Origin: Topomyia yanbarensis | Taxonomy: Eukaryota > Arthropoda > Insecta > Diptera > Culicidae | Assembly: GCF_030247195.1 (NCBI RefSeq) | Contig: NC_080672.1 | Span: 94,622,113 to 94,686,112, forward strand | DNA: 64,000 nt | Reading direction: 5' to 3' | In this document: positions 35,601 through 50,200 of the stretch, in pieces | Numbering within the stretch: the stretch's first letter is position 1 | How the letters are laid out: every line of letters starts with the position of its first letter | Position numbers and translations under genes: made by a program | The notes under the pieces: model-generated | What the model was told of the DNA's origin: nothing | What the model saw: only the letters and a program-made list of their open reading frames with translations | The model's database searches: none

Positions 35601-38600
35601 TATTGAGGGTGCTTTTGACAATGTGTCCTTCCAGTCTATTCTGTAAGCGACGCGCGGTCATGGGATACTGGCATGTATCTCAGGTTGGATAAACGCAATG
35701 CTTAGCAACCGCATACTTTGCTCGTCACTGCGACAGGCTGAGATACGGAAGTTGAGTATTTGCGGTTGTCCTCAGGGTGGCGTTCTGTCACCTTTGTTAT
35801 GGAATTTAGTAGCTGACGGCTTGTTGAAGAAACTCAATGAGCTTGGATTTCCAACCTACGGGATTGCTGACGATTACCAAATACTAATTACTGAATTTTG
35901 CATCGGAACAATCTTTGACTTAATGCAACAGGCATTAAGAGCTGTCGAACAGTGGTGTCGACAAGTTAAACTATCAGTTAACCCAAGCAAAACTTCAATG
36001 GTTCTTTTCACGAAGAAGCGAATAACAACCGGGGTTCGTCCCTTGCAGTTCTTTGATTCTGAGCTACTGTGTGCAGATCAAGTCAAATACGTTGGAGTTA
36101 TATTGGATTCCAAACTGAATTGGTCTGCTTACATTGAGTTCAGAGACAAGAAAGCGTGCATGGCCTTCGGGCAGTGCAGACGAACTTTTGGAAAGACCTG
36201 GGGTCTCAAACCTAAATACATCTATTGGATTTACACGACAATTGTACGTCCAATACTGTCATACGGATGCCTTGTGTGGTGGCAGGGTGGAGAGGTGGTG
36301 ACAGTCCAGTCAAAGCTAAACCATCTGCAAAGAATGGCGATCATGGCGTTGACTGGTGCTTTCACCACGACTCCGACTGCTGCTCTTGAGGCACTTCTAA
36401 ATATCAAACCATTACACATACACTTAAAACAAGAAGCACTATCATGTGCATACAGACTGCAGGTTACTGGGCTTTGGAACAGTAATCATGTTGATCTTGT
36501 TACCAGTCATACACGATTGTGATCACAAATGGTTACATGGGGTGAAGATATTCTTGCTCCCAGCGATATTACACTCACTTGTAGTTTTCCTTACAGGACA
36601 TTCCATGTGAAGATTCCCTCTCGAGAGGAGTGGTTGTCTGGCTTTATGGAAAGACAACAACAAATGCAAGTGGTTTGTTACACTGACGGTTCTCTGACGG
36701 AGGGACGTGCTGGTGCTGGTGTCTACTGTCGTGAAATGAGATTGGAACAATCTCATTCACTAGGTAGATACTGTACTGTATTCCAAGCAGAAATCTTTGC
36801 GATTATGTGCGGGGTGCAATCGGCCATTCAACTGAGTTTGTCCGGCAGAGTTATAAACTTCTGCTCCGATAGTCAGGCTGCAATCAAGGCCATTAGCTCA
36901 GACAAATCCCGGTCCAAGCTAGTGGTCGCGTGCCGAACCCAAATCGAAGAACTAAGCATTGTCAACACTATCTACCTTGTCTGGGTGCCCGGACTTTGCG
37001 GTATTACTGGAAATGAATGGGCTGACGAATTGGCCAGGGCAGGTTCAGCGATTGACTTCGTTGGTCCTGAGCCCGCGCTGCCAATTTCGACAAGTTGGAT
37101 AAGGGAAAAATACGGTCCTGGGCTTCGTCCGAGCACCGCAATTATTGGAGAAATCTACAAACGTGTCGCCAAACAAAGGCGTTTCTAGAACAACCATGCC
37201 CAGTGGTTTCGAAAAATCTCTTACATTTTTCGAAGCTCCACTGCGGCATGCTGACCAGGGCTTTAACCGGCCTCTGCAAACTCAATTATCACATGGCAAC
37301 TATGCAGCGCGCTGAGTCTTTTTCATGTGATCTTTGTGAATCCGACTACGGAACCTCATATCATCTGATATACAACTGTCCAGCGGTAGCGCAATTGCGA
37401 TTTCGAGTGTTCAGCCGTCCTTATATAGACGAAACCATGTTTGGTCGACTGAAACTCAGACATACTAAAGTTTCTTATCCAATGTGGTAAAGATCTTTAG
37501 GCTTATTCGCAGGAAAGTTGAATTACTTGTGAGTTTAACTTACCTGTTGTTTATTTTTGTTTTGTGCTGTTATTTTTCCCACCCTTCCAATTTTACTTCC
37601 CCACACCTCCTTGTCCTTTCCTTCCACTCAGGAAATGATGAAAACACACGGCAAGGCACAAATCCCCGACTATGTACGGGGAACGTGCCATTTGAGCCAA
37701 TATATTCTGATTCCTGATTCTCATAAAGATAGGAAATCCCACAGAAAACGGGACAAATATGCGATCATGTGTAGCATACGCCTCAGCATCCCAGAAGACA
37801 TGGATCTTAGCAGCTTTCTAGGGTTTCGAATGTAAGGTAGGTAACTGCCTCGGTGAGAATTGCAGTAGCATAGCTCTTGCTGCGGCACTTTACGAGTGTA
37901 ATCTTGTTCTTAATACTAAACTATCTGCTCAGCAACTACCTTCTTCAGTTCCAGATATGTTTTAAGTCGACGGTCTAAGCATTTTACTGATGCTCTGCCA
38001 TCGTCAATAGGTGTTAGAAATCTTGACCTAATCGGTTTTCCAGTGTAATTCTGTTTCAAATCTACTGGTTTCCGTCCACCTTGTTGTTTCGAGGAGTATG
38101 CTTCGAGCAGGTATATCTTCCCAATCGAGTATATCACATACATTAACTCCAAGATTTTCTATCATAAAAAACTCTTTCACCATTTCATTTAATTTTTGAT
38201 GTCCATTACAACTGCAGTTATAACTCGCTCATTTTCAGCAAATTCACGTCGACCTTCAAAGATACTCCATATTCTAGTTGCGTCTATATTACTACAGATT
38301 GATTGTCTCGGTATAATTTTGTACTGGAGAACCTTACAGATACGGAAGTTGCTTCGTTATTTCCTTTTCGTTAACCGCCGAAGTACTCAACTGTACATTC
38401 TTCGAAGACGACTTTTTGCTGGTCGTTGCTAGTCCTTTGTAGACAGAGTGGATTCTCAATTCCTTGCAGATTGATCTCATCCGCCAGTTCCTCTGATACC
38501 AGTGTCGAATCAGAATTATCATCGATGTTTTGTTTTATAAGGCCATTTACCATGGTTGGTAAGACAACGCCTACACATTTCGTTCTGCTCCACGAACTTA

Positions 38601-41600
38601 ACGTGTTCTGAGACATTGTACTTCAAAAACATGTCGAAGCTAATTTTATGCTTATGGTATTTTCTTTCATTGAGACTGATTCAATATTGGTTTTCCTTTT
38701 TTGATCCACGTTATGCGTTGAAATCTGGTACACCACAGTCCGTTCTCCAATTTACTTGGCAAACGGCCATTTTAATGGATGAGGCATAACGAACATCTTT
38801 GACGAAACCTCCGCTGAGGGTACCATCCCCAATCAAGACGCAGGCTCGATGCTAACATACCTACCAACTCTGCTAGTAATATTGGATTAGAGAGATGAGT
38901 GTTGGGATTCGCCGCTTCAAAGTGTGTTACAAGATTTCTTACCTCTCTGCCAAACGTGCTGCTCTGAACGATCACACTCATGTCGTGTGCGGAGTATCTC
39001 CGGAATCGCAGATGGAAAAGTGAGAATGCTAGACTTTATCTCTGGCTTTTCCCGTTTTGTTTTTCTGGAATCTTGCAAGATTGTCATTCGGTTGCATACC
39101 CCACATTATCGTGGTTAACTTAAACTCACTTATGCACCTCGACTGCTCTAGTGGGTACCCAGAGGATCGGGGTGATTTTTTGGAAATAACATTTTCGGTC
39201 TTAATGCTAAGGCACATCCCGTTTGTGCTTAAATTTCTTTGAATCTCAAATTACTATCCTAATTGCGTATATTTCATGAAGACAACAAAACTTTTCATAA
39301 ATAATTAACGTTCCTAAAGCAATCTTATGAGGATAGTAGATAACATATGAGTACTAACACATTTCACGCTAAAATGAAACAAGCAACCTAACGTAAAGAA
39401 AGAGCAGCAAACAGTGCAAAGAAATAGCAAGCAAAACCAACACAGAAACAATAGACAAATGATAAGCGACGGCTAAAACCGTATCAGCATTGTTATTGTT
39501 CTTAAACGCATAATTCCAGTGGCTAGCTAATTTCGGTGGAAGTGTAAAACAAAGACTAAAATTCTGGAGATAACGAAAAAGACAAACTATTTTCATTTAG
39601 TAGTCAACGTGAAAACAAACCAAGTAACGAGAAAATCAGAAACCAAACGGAGCAATATCACAAGTAAAGAATGGTAGGAAAAAGAATAGTCTGTCCATGG
39701 TAAACTTACTGATCTATGTCTCTGGTGTGTTTTAAAGTTCGAACGCTGACGTGTTAGAGACGCGTGGCGCACCTGTAGTACCAAAATATACATAGGAAGA
39801 AAGAAATAGAGAAAGATTTGGAAAGTGTGTGAGCCAACGTATGAGCATGTGGCATAGTACAATGTAGGAAGGTATACAAAACATTTACTACACCCGATTG
39901 CGGTGCATGATTTCTGGAGGGGGGGGGCGATGTCAACAAGAGGAAATGTACATATGTCTATTGGATTAACGCACGTAATTGAACGAAACCAGTCGTTCTG
40001 TTTTACACAGTGAGTTAAAATGCAAGCAAGAAAAGTGGAAGAATTAGCAGAAAAAAAACAACAGAAGAAAAATAACGTTTGAGTGTATTAGTCACGTGTG
40101 CGTGTGTTATGTTGCATGAAGAATAATTCAAAGTTTACAAATTTCGCGGATGATCAAGTGTGATTATTCGAGGAGCACTTTTGCTGCTATAAAAATTTGC
40201 ACCATTTCTTATATTCAAGAACCACACAATGAATCTAAAGAAGTCCATACTGACTTGCTAAGTGTCGCTGAAATCCTATGTTTGGGACTAGGTCTGAACT
40301 ATCATCATTACACAAAGGATCAACTGCAGAGCTATAAAGCAATGTAAGCTTACTTTATTCCCTAATCAAGGCGGAGAACCATGAGTTTCGAAAAAGTCGA
40401 AATTGTGTTACGAATTCATCTTATTATTAACTAGCACCAAGTTGGGACCAGTTAGACAAGAAATTCAACCTAGCACTAAAATTAGCACTGGCTAAACACT
40501 TGCTTGAACGCCAAACAGCAACTGATTTTGGGGGTGGCAAGGACAGGAGTTCAGGACAAATGTTCAGGGGCTTAACGACCCCTCTGGACCTACTGCGAGT
40601 TGGGGAGTCTTGCTAGGGTATGGTGAGGTAAGGCAATGTTGGGTTTTGCTAAACCTCTATAAAAGCCATATATATCTAAAAGCAGCTCCGTCAAAGTGAG
40701 TCGGTGCCGCTTCCGCTAAGATTTTATCCAAGATTTTAGCATAAAGTTTCATAACCCAACTGGAACACCAACTGATACATTAGAATCGATACCAGTAAGA
40801 TCCTAATTTTGGCATAACACGGATGCAAGTGCGGATTTCATCGAAATTGAATCAAGGACCGACAACTGCCAGCCTTGCCATTTCACTACCCTGCCAAGGA
40901 TGGGTGACACATTCCCGAAACGACGAGTGGGCCAATGGTACTGGTTACCCCCTGTCCCGTTAAAACTTTGGTAAGTCTCCAAGTACTTTCGAAGCCCGGC
41001 ACCTTAACCGGTGGCAGTATGCTAGTAGTTGATTGTTCCCGACCAGCGCCGATCCGGTTCTAAACGCGGTATCCCATGAAGGACCGCGTCGATCCTCGCA
41101 TGCGACCTCCCGGTTTGCAAAGGTAATTATGGAATCATATAGAGGCTAGCACTTACTGCGGGTGTAGATAACGGCTTGGAGTTGAGACCTAAAAAGCATG
41201 GAAGAAGACAAATACAACAAAAGTAATAAAAATTCTAACGGAGCAAGTGTGATAAACTCATTCGCCAAAGGTGGACTAGCGAGGTCGCTGACTCAGCAAA
41301 GCGACCAAGTGCAACAGCAAACGCAACCGCAACAACAGCAGCCCAGGGACACCATACCGTCATACGAACGGCGACAAACCAACAAGACGCTAAGGTAACC
41401 CACGAAGCGATCACTAAAATTTGCACTAGCCAGATACTTGCGTAGACGCCTACAGCAACTGGCTTAGAGGACAGCAGAAACATGACCCTAAGGCTCCGGG
41501 CGGCTAGGGCCGCTTTTCAACGCGAGATAGTGCTTAGTCAGTCCACCTGCTACAAGGAGCTGCGCTGAGAAGTAGACGCTAACCATGTCGTGATAGCCAA

Positions 41601-44600
41601 GATCAAGGGTCCACCGATGCCAGCTGAAATGTGCGCTGACGAATTGAAAATTATCGTGGAGGGTCTTTTCCCGAAGCCTGACGCAATAGCATGGCCGCCT
41701 ACACCATACGTTAATGCAAACGGTGGAAATGCTGGTGACAATCGAGTCTCCCACGAGGAGTTTCTTATAGTGGCGAAAGGGCTGAAAGCGATGAAAGCTT
41801 CCGGTCCAGGCGGTCATCCCCAAGCTGGCACTGAAGAATCATGGCGTTTCCGAACATGTTTAGGATAGTTCTACAGAAATGCCTGGACGAAAGCTACTTC
41901 CCAGATAGATGGAAGATCCAGAAGCTGGTGGTGCTGCCAAAACCAGAGAAGCCAACAGAAGATTGAGGATAGTACCTGCTGGATACTCTTGGTAAACTTC
42001 TGGAAAGGGTCATCTTCAACAGGTTGACGACCTACGCTGAAAGTGAGTCGGAGAGGCAATTCGGGTTCCAGAAAAGGATATCGACGACGAACGCCATCCG
42101 CACAGTCATCCCGAGCAAACGAAAAGCCTATAATAGCCCCATGCTGATGGGGTTTGACATGGGTGTTTGAAATGGGTTCAACCCATGAAAACACCAATCA
42201 CCCTGGTCCGGTAGATCCCATATAAAATACCATATGTTGGTGTATTTATGAGTTATTGAGACCATTTGATGGTGTCTTGATGGTTGTGAATTTTGGCACG
42301 GACCATGGTTAAGGTCTTTTCAATGGGCTATGTGGTTTTGAACCCATGAGTATTTGCTCGGGATCGCGAGTGCGAAGAAAGCATTGAAGCAAAAGAGAAG
42401 GAGTAATCGCTACTGTGACGTGGTTACGATCGACGTGAAGGACGCGTTCAACAGCGGCAGCTGGGTCGCTTTCGCCGTGCGCTGCACAGATTGCGGGTGC
42501 GGGACTATTTGTGCAAAGTTCTGAAAAGTTACTTCCAGAACCAATTACTGGTCTACAAGACGAACATCGAGGTCAATTAGGGTCACGGCAGGAATATCCC
42601 AGGTCGGCGGATTCAATTCCATCAAAGCGTGCGCTGAGGCACCTGGATGCGATAGTCGACGATCGAATAAATTACAACAATCATGTCGACTATGTATGCG
42701 AGAGCGCTGCGAGGACAACTAACGTATTGGCAAGGACCATGCTGAACATCGGATGAGCAAGATGTAGCATGAGACGTCTTCTGAGGGGTGTTTCATCCTC
42801 AATACTGAGGTATGGCGTATCGGCCTTGGCTGCTGTGCTGAACTCAATACGGAACCGGACGAAGTTGACAAGCGCATTTCGCCGAGTGACAGCAAGAGTG
42901 GGATAATACAGAGAAAGGAAGGTAAGCCCACCGACTCATCTCAAATATGCCGATGTGGGTGGATAGGAAGTATGGCGAGAGGAACTTTCATTGGACGCAG
43001 TTTTGGTCCGGGCACGGATGCTACCTGATGTACCTGCATCGAATTAGACATGCTTTGTCACCCCTTTGTCCGGAGTGTGTGGGGACGTACACGAGACACC
43101 GGAACACGTGGCCTTCGAATGACCTAGGTTCGAAGGGCTATGCCTGGTGTCACAGTTGACAATATCTCCGAAGAGATGTGCCACAACGAGCATATCTAGG
43201 ATGCTGTCAACAGAGTAGTTACGAGTGTGCCCTCCGAGCTGAAGAGAATGTGGCGAAGGGACAAACAAAGTAGCGCTTTCGGCTACAAAGCCGCCGTGAA
43301 AACACAAATCGAGTTTCGGGAGAAATTCCGCCGCCAGCGAATTCTCCGTCGGTGTAGACTAGGTCCACCACCGGGGACCAGTTGAGTAGTACGCGATATA
43401 GCACCGGCTTCAGCGGAATCGCCGGACCGACCTCGACACCCTACCTGGTAACTTGTGAGTAGGCTAGATCCACCGCCGGGGATTAGAGCGAATAGGTTGC
43501 GTCGAATAGCAGAGGATCGTTGGTGAACCGGAAGCTACACTGACCCGTTGCGTAGGCTAGGTCCACCGCCAAGGACTAGATGAAGAAGGTCGGGACGAAG
43601 TGGGGAGCTGAATGGCTCACAAAAACGAGCATCGGTGTAGGTAAAATCTACCTTCAGGGAATGTACAGTAGACTAGACTACTCGACTATTTCGTGACAAA
43701 AATGGGAGCTAATTGGCTCACAGACATCGCTACCGAGAGAAATTCCGCTGCCAGGCAACTCTTAGTCGGAGGAGGGTAGTTCACCGCCGGAACGTATCCG
43801 AGTAGATCTCGATAAAGCCGAGAGCTAAATGACTCAAGGAAGCGGGTATAAGGTGATTTTACCGACGGGGAATAAAGTTAGGAGCTGAATGACTCATAAT
43901 AACAGGAGCTAAACAGCTCATTGGGACAAGACTTAAATGGCGATGTAATAGATGGAGACAAGAAGAAAGAGAAGAGTCGAGAGTTAAACCAAAGCTTAAA
44001 AGTCGAGCCATTTCATAGACAAACTAAGGTTCCTAAATAGAACAGAAGCAAGAGGTGCAACGATGACACAAAGGGACTCCCAGACCGCCCCTCCGAAATA
44101 TCTCCGTGGGGAAGAAGGGGGAAAATAGAGCAAGGAGTGTTTTTAGTGATTAGCCATGATGTGATTTTCCAGAAGCCTCTTCCGCTTTTGGGCTTCGCCG
44201 ACAGCGTCGATACTGTGACACGTAATCCTGAGACGATGGTGGAGAGATAGTTACGGCTGAAAGTTAAAGTAAAGCGAATTGGACTGGTCACAAATGCGTC
44301 ACAGACAAAATACATGAGAGCATGAGGTTTGGAGAAAAGAACACCTACACCCGAGTATATCGACTGATTGCGAAGATATCGAGGTGGTTGATACGTTCGT
44401 GTATTTGGGTAAACGCATATAATGACATCAGATGTTTGAAGACGTATTCCAACAAATAGTCGTTCTCAATACTCTGGGATTCGAAAAACTCTTCGGTCGA
44501 ACAAAGTACGCTACTGAACGATAGGCTCATTAGACTGGTTGTTCTCTATGGCCTCGAAACCTGGATTATTCTGGTGGAGTACTAAGTGTTTTACGATGGG

Positions 44601-47236
44601 GTGCAAATGTAAGACGGAATGTCGGGACGGCGTATGACCCACGAGTTACAAGTTTTTCGGAGAACCATCCATAATTATATAACTTCTAATTTTTTGTGTG
44701 AAGTGAGGGTCATTTGGCATAACAGACATTTGGCATACGGGACATTTGGAATAATTTTGGAAAGTGATCACACTGGAGGTCATTGGCCATTTTTTTATCT
44801 GCAGGGAAGCAGACATAATTTTAGATTGTGCGAGAAGTAACCCGAGCAGAGTCTGACAACAAATTGAAAACTAAACTTGATGTTGTGATGTTCGGCAAAT
44901 GATTACTCAGGTTGTTGTCGTTTTGGTCGTTTTAACGGTTAAAATATCAAAATGGAGAGCAACAAAATTGTCCTATGACATCAAACAGAAAACTAATTCT
45001 GCTATTAATGAGAGTAAATTGAAAACTCATTGAGATGTTGAAAAATTTTTTGATAACAAACTATGTATTCAATTTGATGTTTCACCAAAGAAATATAAAA
45101 ATCTAAAACTGATAGCAAAATAAGATTTCAATTTGATGCTATTATCAAAATATGATTTCTACTTGTTGTAATTTTGATGTTCGACTTTGCTCGGGAAGGA
45201 CATGAGGCATAATTTTGATCCGTGCTACTGCTGAAGGTTTAAAATTAATTAGTTTATTCTTCTTTACAAATTAATAAATAACGAATCAGTTATAAAATGT
45301 TTTCACTCGAAATATAAACAATGTTAGGTAATTATGGAACAGCTTTAACCTTACCCTAAAGCATTTAGTTATGCCAAATGACCGCTTTCCAGAAGCTAAA
45401 AAGAATTATGTTCATTATGCCAAATATCCTGCAGAATGATCACTTCTCAAAATTATGCAAAATGTATGTTATGCTAAATGACCAGCAGAGTGAACACTTC
45501 TCAAAATTATGCCAAATGTCGGTTATGCTAAACATCCATTATGTCAAATGATCTTATGCCAAACGACTTTATGCCAAATAGCGGTAGAGTATCGACCAAG
45601 CTGAAGGGGACCTGAGGAGTCTTAGTTTCCTGTGACAAATAGCCATGCACACTCGGAACATGAGTCGACTTCTTGATATAGCAAAGGACATCAAGATGCT
45701 AGACTGATTGAAAAATGTCTAATACTGATTTTTGTACTAGCTTGGATTTCAGAATAGTATAATATACAGAGTACAAATTCAACATTATTGCTGTATCTCT
45801 GTATACATTTGGGTAAATTGGGGTATCACTTAACGTTGTACGTACACCTTGAGAGACATCGGTCGAGACAACGATCATAAATTCGCGAATAGTAGAAAGA
45901 TGTTGATATCATTTAGTAACTTCAGGAGCATCGTTACTAAAATTGTTGAAAGAATGTGTGTTGTTAGTAGATAAACTGAAAAATTGGAATGAAAAACTTG
46001 ATTCCCCGAAATTGAAGGGAACTGTTAATAGTTTGCAAATCCCGACGAGCCCCGGAGATGATCAAAAAATAGTAAGCATTACCCATAAACAATATCAAGT
46101 TTAAAAGCCAACTATACAATGTGAAAGCAATGCCACAGCAACAACAGCAAAAATAACAAACAATTGCAAGACACTTCTCATTCTTTCCTATTGATGTAAC
46201 ATCAGAGCCAGCATATCCTGCGAATTCAAAGGAATCTTAAGCATGTTCAATTTACTACGCAGATTTACCTGTGTGTATGTGTATGTAAGTTTGTGAAACG
46301 TCGAAAATATATGGTAAAATTAGTCGAAATTATCAAACATAAACCGATCAAAACAAAAACGAACATATTAAATTAGTCATCAGGCACGGATTGTGTATAC
46401 CACTGAACCGAAAAGCATCATTCAAAGGCAGTTTATGTGGTTGTAGGCCCATAGCCCCTGATCAGCCAATGAAAGTGTGAAAATGAAACCCACTCTTACC
46501 TTCTCGGTGTTCCGTCGGCAGCACTGCGATGCCACCGGCAGCTGGTTGGGATTCTCCTTCAGCTGCCGCAAGATGTCGCGTACCATCTCGATAAATACCA
46601 AACTTTGTGCTTCGGTCAACAGATCCTTGGACACCTACAAATATAATAAGACAAGTTTACTACTGTTGTCACTACGATTATGACTGCGAGAAGAACCTAC
46701 CAAATCTTGTGCCACCTCAACCGGGTTGACATTGTTTGCATCAAACTTGAACGTGATCGTTTTCGGTCGGTTCTCCATCTCACACTCGACAATATTGTTC
46801 TCGAAGCCGAGCACCTGCAGCTTGGGGTTACGTTCGGTGGAACGATAATTTCGGCGCTTTTTGCTCCCTTCGTTCGTTAGACGTTTCGGGATGGCTGCTT
46901 GCTGGGGCGGAATGCCGGATGTTTCCGGATTGGTAGGTTGGTGCTGTTGCTGTGGTTGTGACTGGGGTTGAGGCGTATGACTGGGGGTTGGTGCTCCCAT
47001 TGAGGCCGGTGTTGGAACAGGAGCTGGGGCTGGATTTTGAACAATAGACTGTGGTTGTTGGACTACATCGGCAGCGGTGTTCGGTAGGGAGTCTGTGCGA
47101 ATTAGGTCCGGGATCTGTGGTTCAACTGGTTTTGATGGAAGTTGTTGTTGTTGTTGTTGCTGCTGAAGTATCTGTTGCTGAATTTGTTGTTGATGTTGAA
47201 TTTGCTGTTGTTGGATCTGTTGCTGATGTTGTAGCT

Positions 47237-47270
<34 letters not shown>

Positions 47271-50200
47271 CTGTTGTTGTTGAATTTGCTGAATTTGCTG
47301 CGGCTGAGAAATCTGTTGCTGGACCGGAATTTGATGCGGCTGAGGGATTTGTTGCTGGACCGGAACTTGCTGTGGGACGTGATTGATCATCTGTTGAGCA
47401 ACATACTGTTGTTGGGGTTGTGTTTGCTGGGACTGGGGTTGCTGATGCTGTATTTGTTGAGTTTGAGCTTGCTGATGTTGGATTTGCTGCGGCTGAGGTT
47501 GCTGAGGCTGTGGCTGTGATTGAGGAATTTGTTGGTGATTAATTACCATTTGGGCTCCATTGGGAATCATGTTTATTGGACCGGGTGAACTTTGATGCAG
47601 TTGCATATGTTCTTGGATATGTTGTTGAATGAGCATCTGATGTTGTTGTAGTTGAGCAGTCTGAAGGGTTTGGCCATGAACCATCTGAGGCTGTGGTTGA
47701 AAGTGTTGTTGATTTTGAATGAGTTGCGATTGGGATTGTGATTGTTGGGGTACCTGCTGTTGTTGTGGTTGTTGTTGCTGCTGCTGCTGTTGCTGGGGAT
47801 GATGTTGGATAGGTAGAACTGCTTGAAGTTGCTGTTCTAAAGTGGGAAACTGATCTTGGATGTTTGCTTGTTGCATCTGCTGATGTTGCTGTAGCTGTTG
47901 TTGTTGTAGCAATTGCTGTTGGATCATCTGTTGCTGGATTACCTGTTGTTGTTGCTGGGAAATTTGGTTCATGTACTGCACGTTACTCTGTTGAAGAGGG
48001 ATTTGCTGCTGTTGCTGTTGTTGCTGCTGCATTTGATGAATCAAGGCTTGTTGTTGTTGCATTTGCTGAAGATACTGTTGCTGCTGTTGTTGGGGATCAA
48101 TGAATACTTGCTGCGGATGCTGATGCTGGGCAGCTTGGGCAACGACCTGCTGTTGAATGACTTGAGTCTGTTGAGGTATACTGCAAGGGATCTGCTGCAT
48201 TTGCTGGGTCATCTGAGGCATTTGGTTTAGGAACTGTGGCTGTTGGACCATCTGCGGTTGCTGGTTGATGTACTGACCAGCTTGGTTCTGATAGTTTTGA
48301 ATCAGTTGATCATTTCCAACCGGTGCAGACATTTGCTGCTGATAGATTATCTGTTGTGCCTGCGCAGTCGGCAAAGACGCAGGTTGATAGAAAGTCTGCT
48401 GCTGCTGTTGCTGTGGAATTGCTATTCCTTGACCCACCATCTGTGGAACATGCAACTCCAACGGTTGAGCATCGCATTCTATTTGACTCTGTTGATTAGC
48501 ATAAATCTGTTGTGCTAGCATGGCTTGCTTCTGCAATGCCTCAGTCTCTTTCTCCAGCTGCACCTGCCTTGCCCTTTCCTCCTTTTCCTTCAGCATCGTC
48601 TGAATCTGCACCTTCAGAATCTTTGCCACCGTTTTTGAATCGTCTTCCATCAAAATTCCACTCTTATACATATCACTCGCAATCTCATCTGCATCGTCCA
48701 TCCTTGTATCGAAGTCGAACTGAATCGCTTCATTTTCCTTGTGTTTATTCACACGTTTCTTCGGATCTAGGATGCGTAGCCTGAACTCCATCTTAGTGCT
48801 TTCCGGATTAGCAATAAAGTTTTCCTTCGAAATAGGCTCCAACCGTACACCAATATCCTCACAGAAGAACTCACAATTCAACAGTTCCTTGCACGTCGGT
48901 CTGCCCTCCTTCTTGTCATGAATACAACGTTCTATAATTTCTCGCACCTCCGGATTTTCAACCTTTTCCAAACTAGCTGGCTTGATGCCGGAAGTCACTT
49001 TCTTATAAATCTGAGCCGGCGTATTGCACTCGTTGTACGGGTACTCGCTAGTGGCCATCTCTAGCATGCACATACCGAAGGCATACACATCAACCGCCTC
49101 ATCGTAGTGCTCCTCGTACATCTCCGGTGCCATGAACTCCGGTGTGCCGATAACTGATTTGGCAAAACTTCGATTTTTCAATGTTGCCAACCCGAGATCC
49201 CCGATTTTGACACTCCCTGTGGTTCCGGTTATAAATATATTATCACATTTCAAATCACGATGGATAATGGGCGGTGCACGCGAATGTAGAAAGTGAAGAC
49301 CTTTTAGAATCTGGCGACACCAGGACTTGAGCACTTTCGGATTGATCTTTTTGAAGCGGCGTAAATATCTTGCGAAAAAAAACAATGACAGCTGTTTACA
49401 AAGAAACTAACAAAAAAGATGAAAAAATACTCACGATTTCAGTGTACCAGACAGCATCAGTTCCGTAACCAGAACAATATTCTTCTTCTTGTTCCCGGCC
49501 GTTGGTGGCGACTCCCAGTAATTGTAAAACCTCACAATGTTGGGATGCTGTAGTTTTTTCAACATTTCGGCTTCCTCGCGAAACCGAGCTCGTTCCACTC
49601 GATTGACCTTTTTGTCCTGATAAAAAAATTCCAAATTTATCAAACGCTCAATCACTACCACGGGGGCAAGCAGAAACTTACCAGCAACTCGCACCAGGCG
49701 ACAGCCACTCCGATTTGGGTATCCAGTCCCCGGTAGACAGTCTTGAACGAACCCCGGCCAACCTCTTTGTCATATTTTAAGAATCTTCCACAGGGTGAAA
49801 TTCCAATCGCTTCATCCTCGTCATCTTCCTTCTTCTGCTGCTTGCGCTGCTCTTCGAATTTTTCCAAATCGAAAATCGGCCCATACTGAACCAGCTTCTC
49901 CTCGGAAGGTTTGAACTGTAGGGCTAGATTTTCCGCTTCTCGGCTGAGTATCTCGATGTTATCGTCCAAGTTGCGCGGATATTCCGTCTCAATGGTATCG
50001 TTGTCGATAAAATTTTTCGAGTACGCAACCGCCAGCGTGTTTTCCAAACTTTTACGAATAAAACGCAGATTGGTACGTCCCAGCGAACCATCGGACTCGG
50101 ATGAGTCCAAGTAATGGCGCGAGTTGACCGGTCCGTCCGGGGAGCAGATATCAGCAGCGGAGCTGGAAGTTAGAAGTGTTTTGATTAAAGAAAATGGGCT

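Larger units (their letters stand above)
40400..44180 (+). mobile_element. R1-type non-LTR retrotransposon, copy B, internally deleted
   Basis: A 5' UTR-like stretch leads to ORF1 start remnants (41198), then directly to RT (41480 on), so the rest of ORF1 and the whole endonuclease are lost. The RT blocks match copy A ([11 protein letters not shown] versus [25 protein letters not shown] versus VTIGVKNAFNSASW). The 3' UTR motifs also match. The copy is split by the MITE at 42110-42362. The left boundary is approximate. Confidence 0.75.
30796..46499 (-). other. 15.7-kb Wnk intron filled with transposable elements
   Basis: The donor is at 46499 and the acceptor ACCACATCAG|CGT is at 30796. The contents are listed separately: an inverted repeat, a SINE, Ty3/gypsy, LOA/I-type, BEL, R1-type and RTE pieces and MITEs. 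The segments 30796-31400, 37740-37915, 39241-40400 and 45725-46499 hold nothing I recognise. The flanking exons join in phase 0. Confidence 0.85.

Noticed and set aside
38371..38616. Initial impression of a P-element/THAP-type transposase tail ([10 protein letters not shown])
   Set aside because: The neighbouring text reads as BEL gag ([20 protein letters not shown]), which explains the region better.
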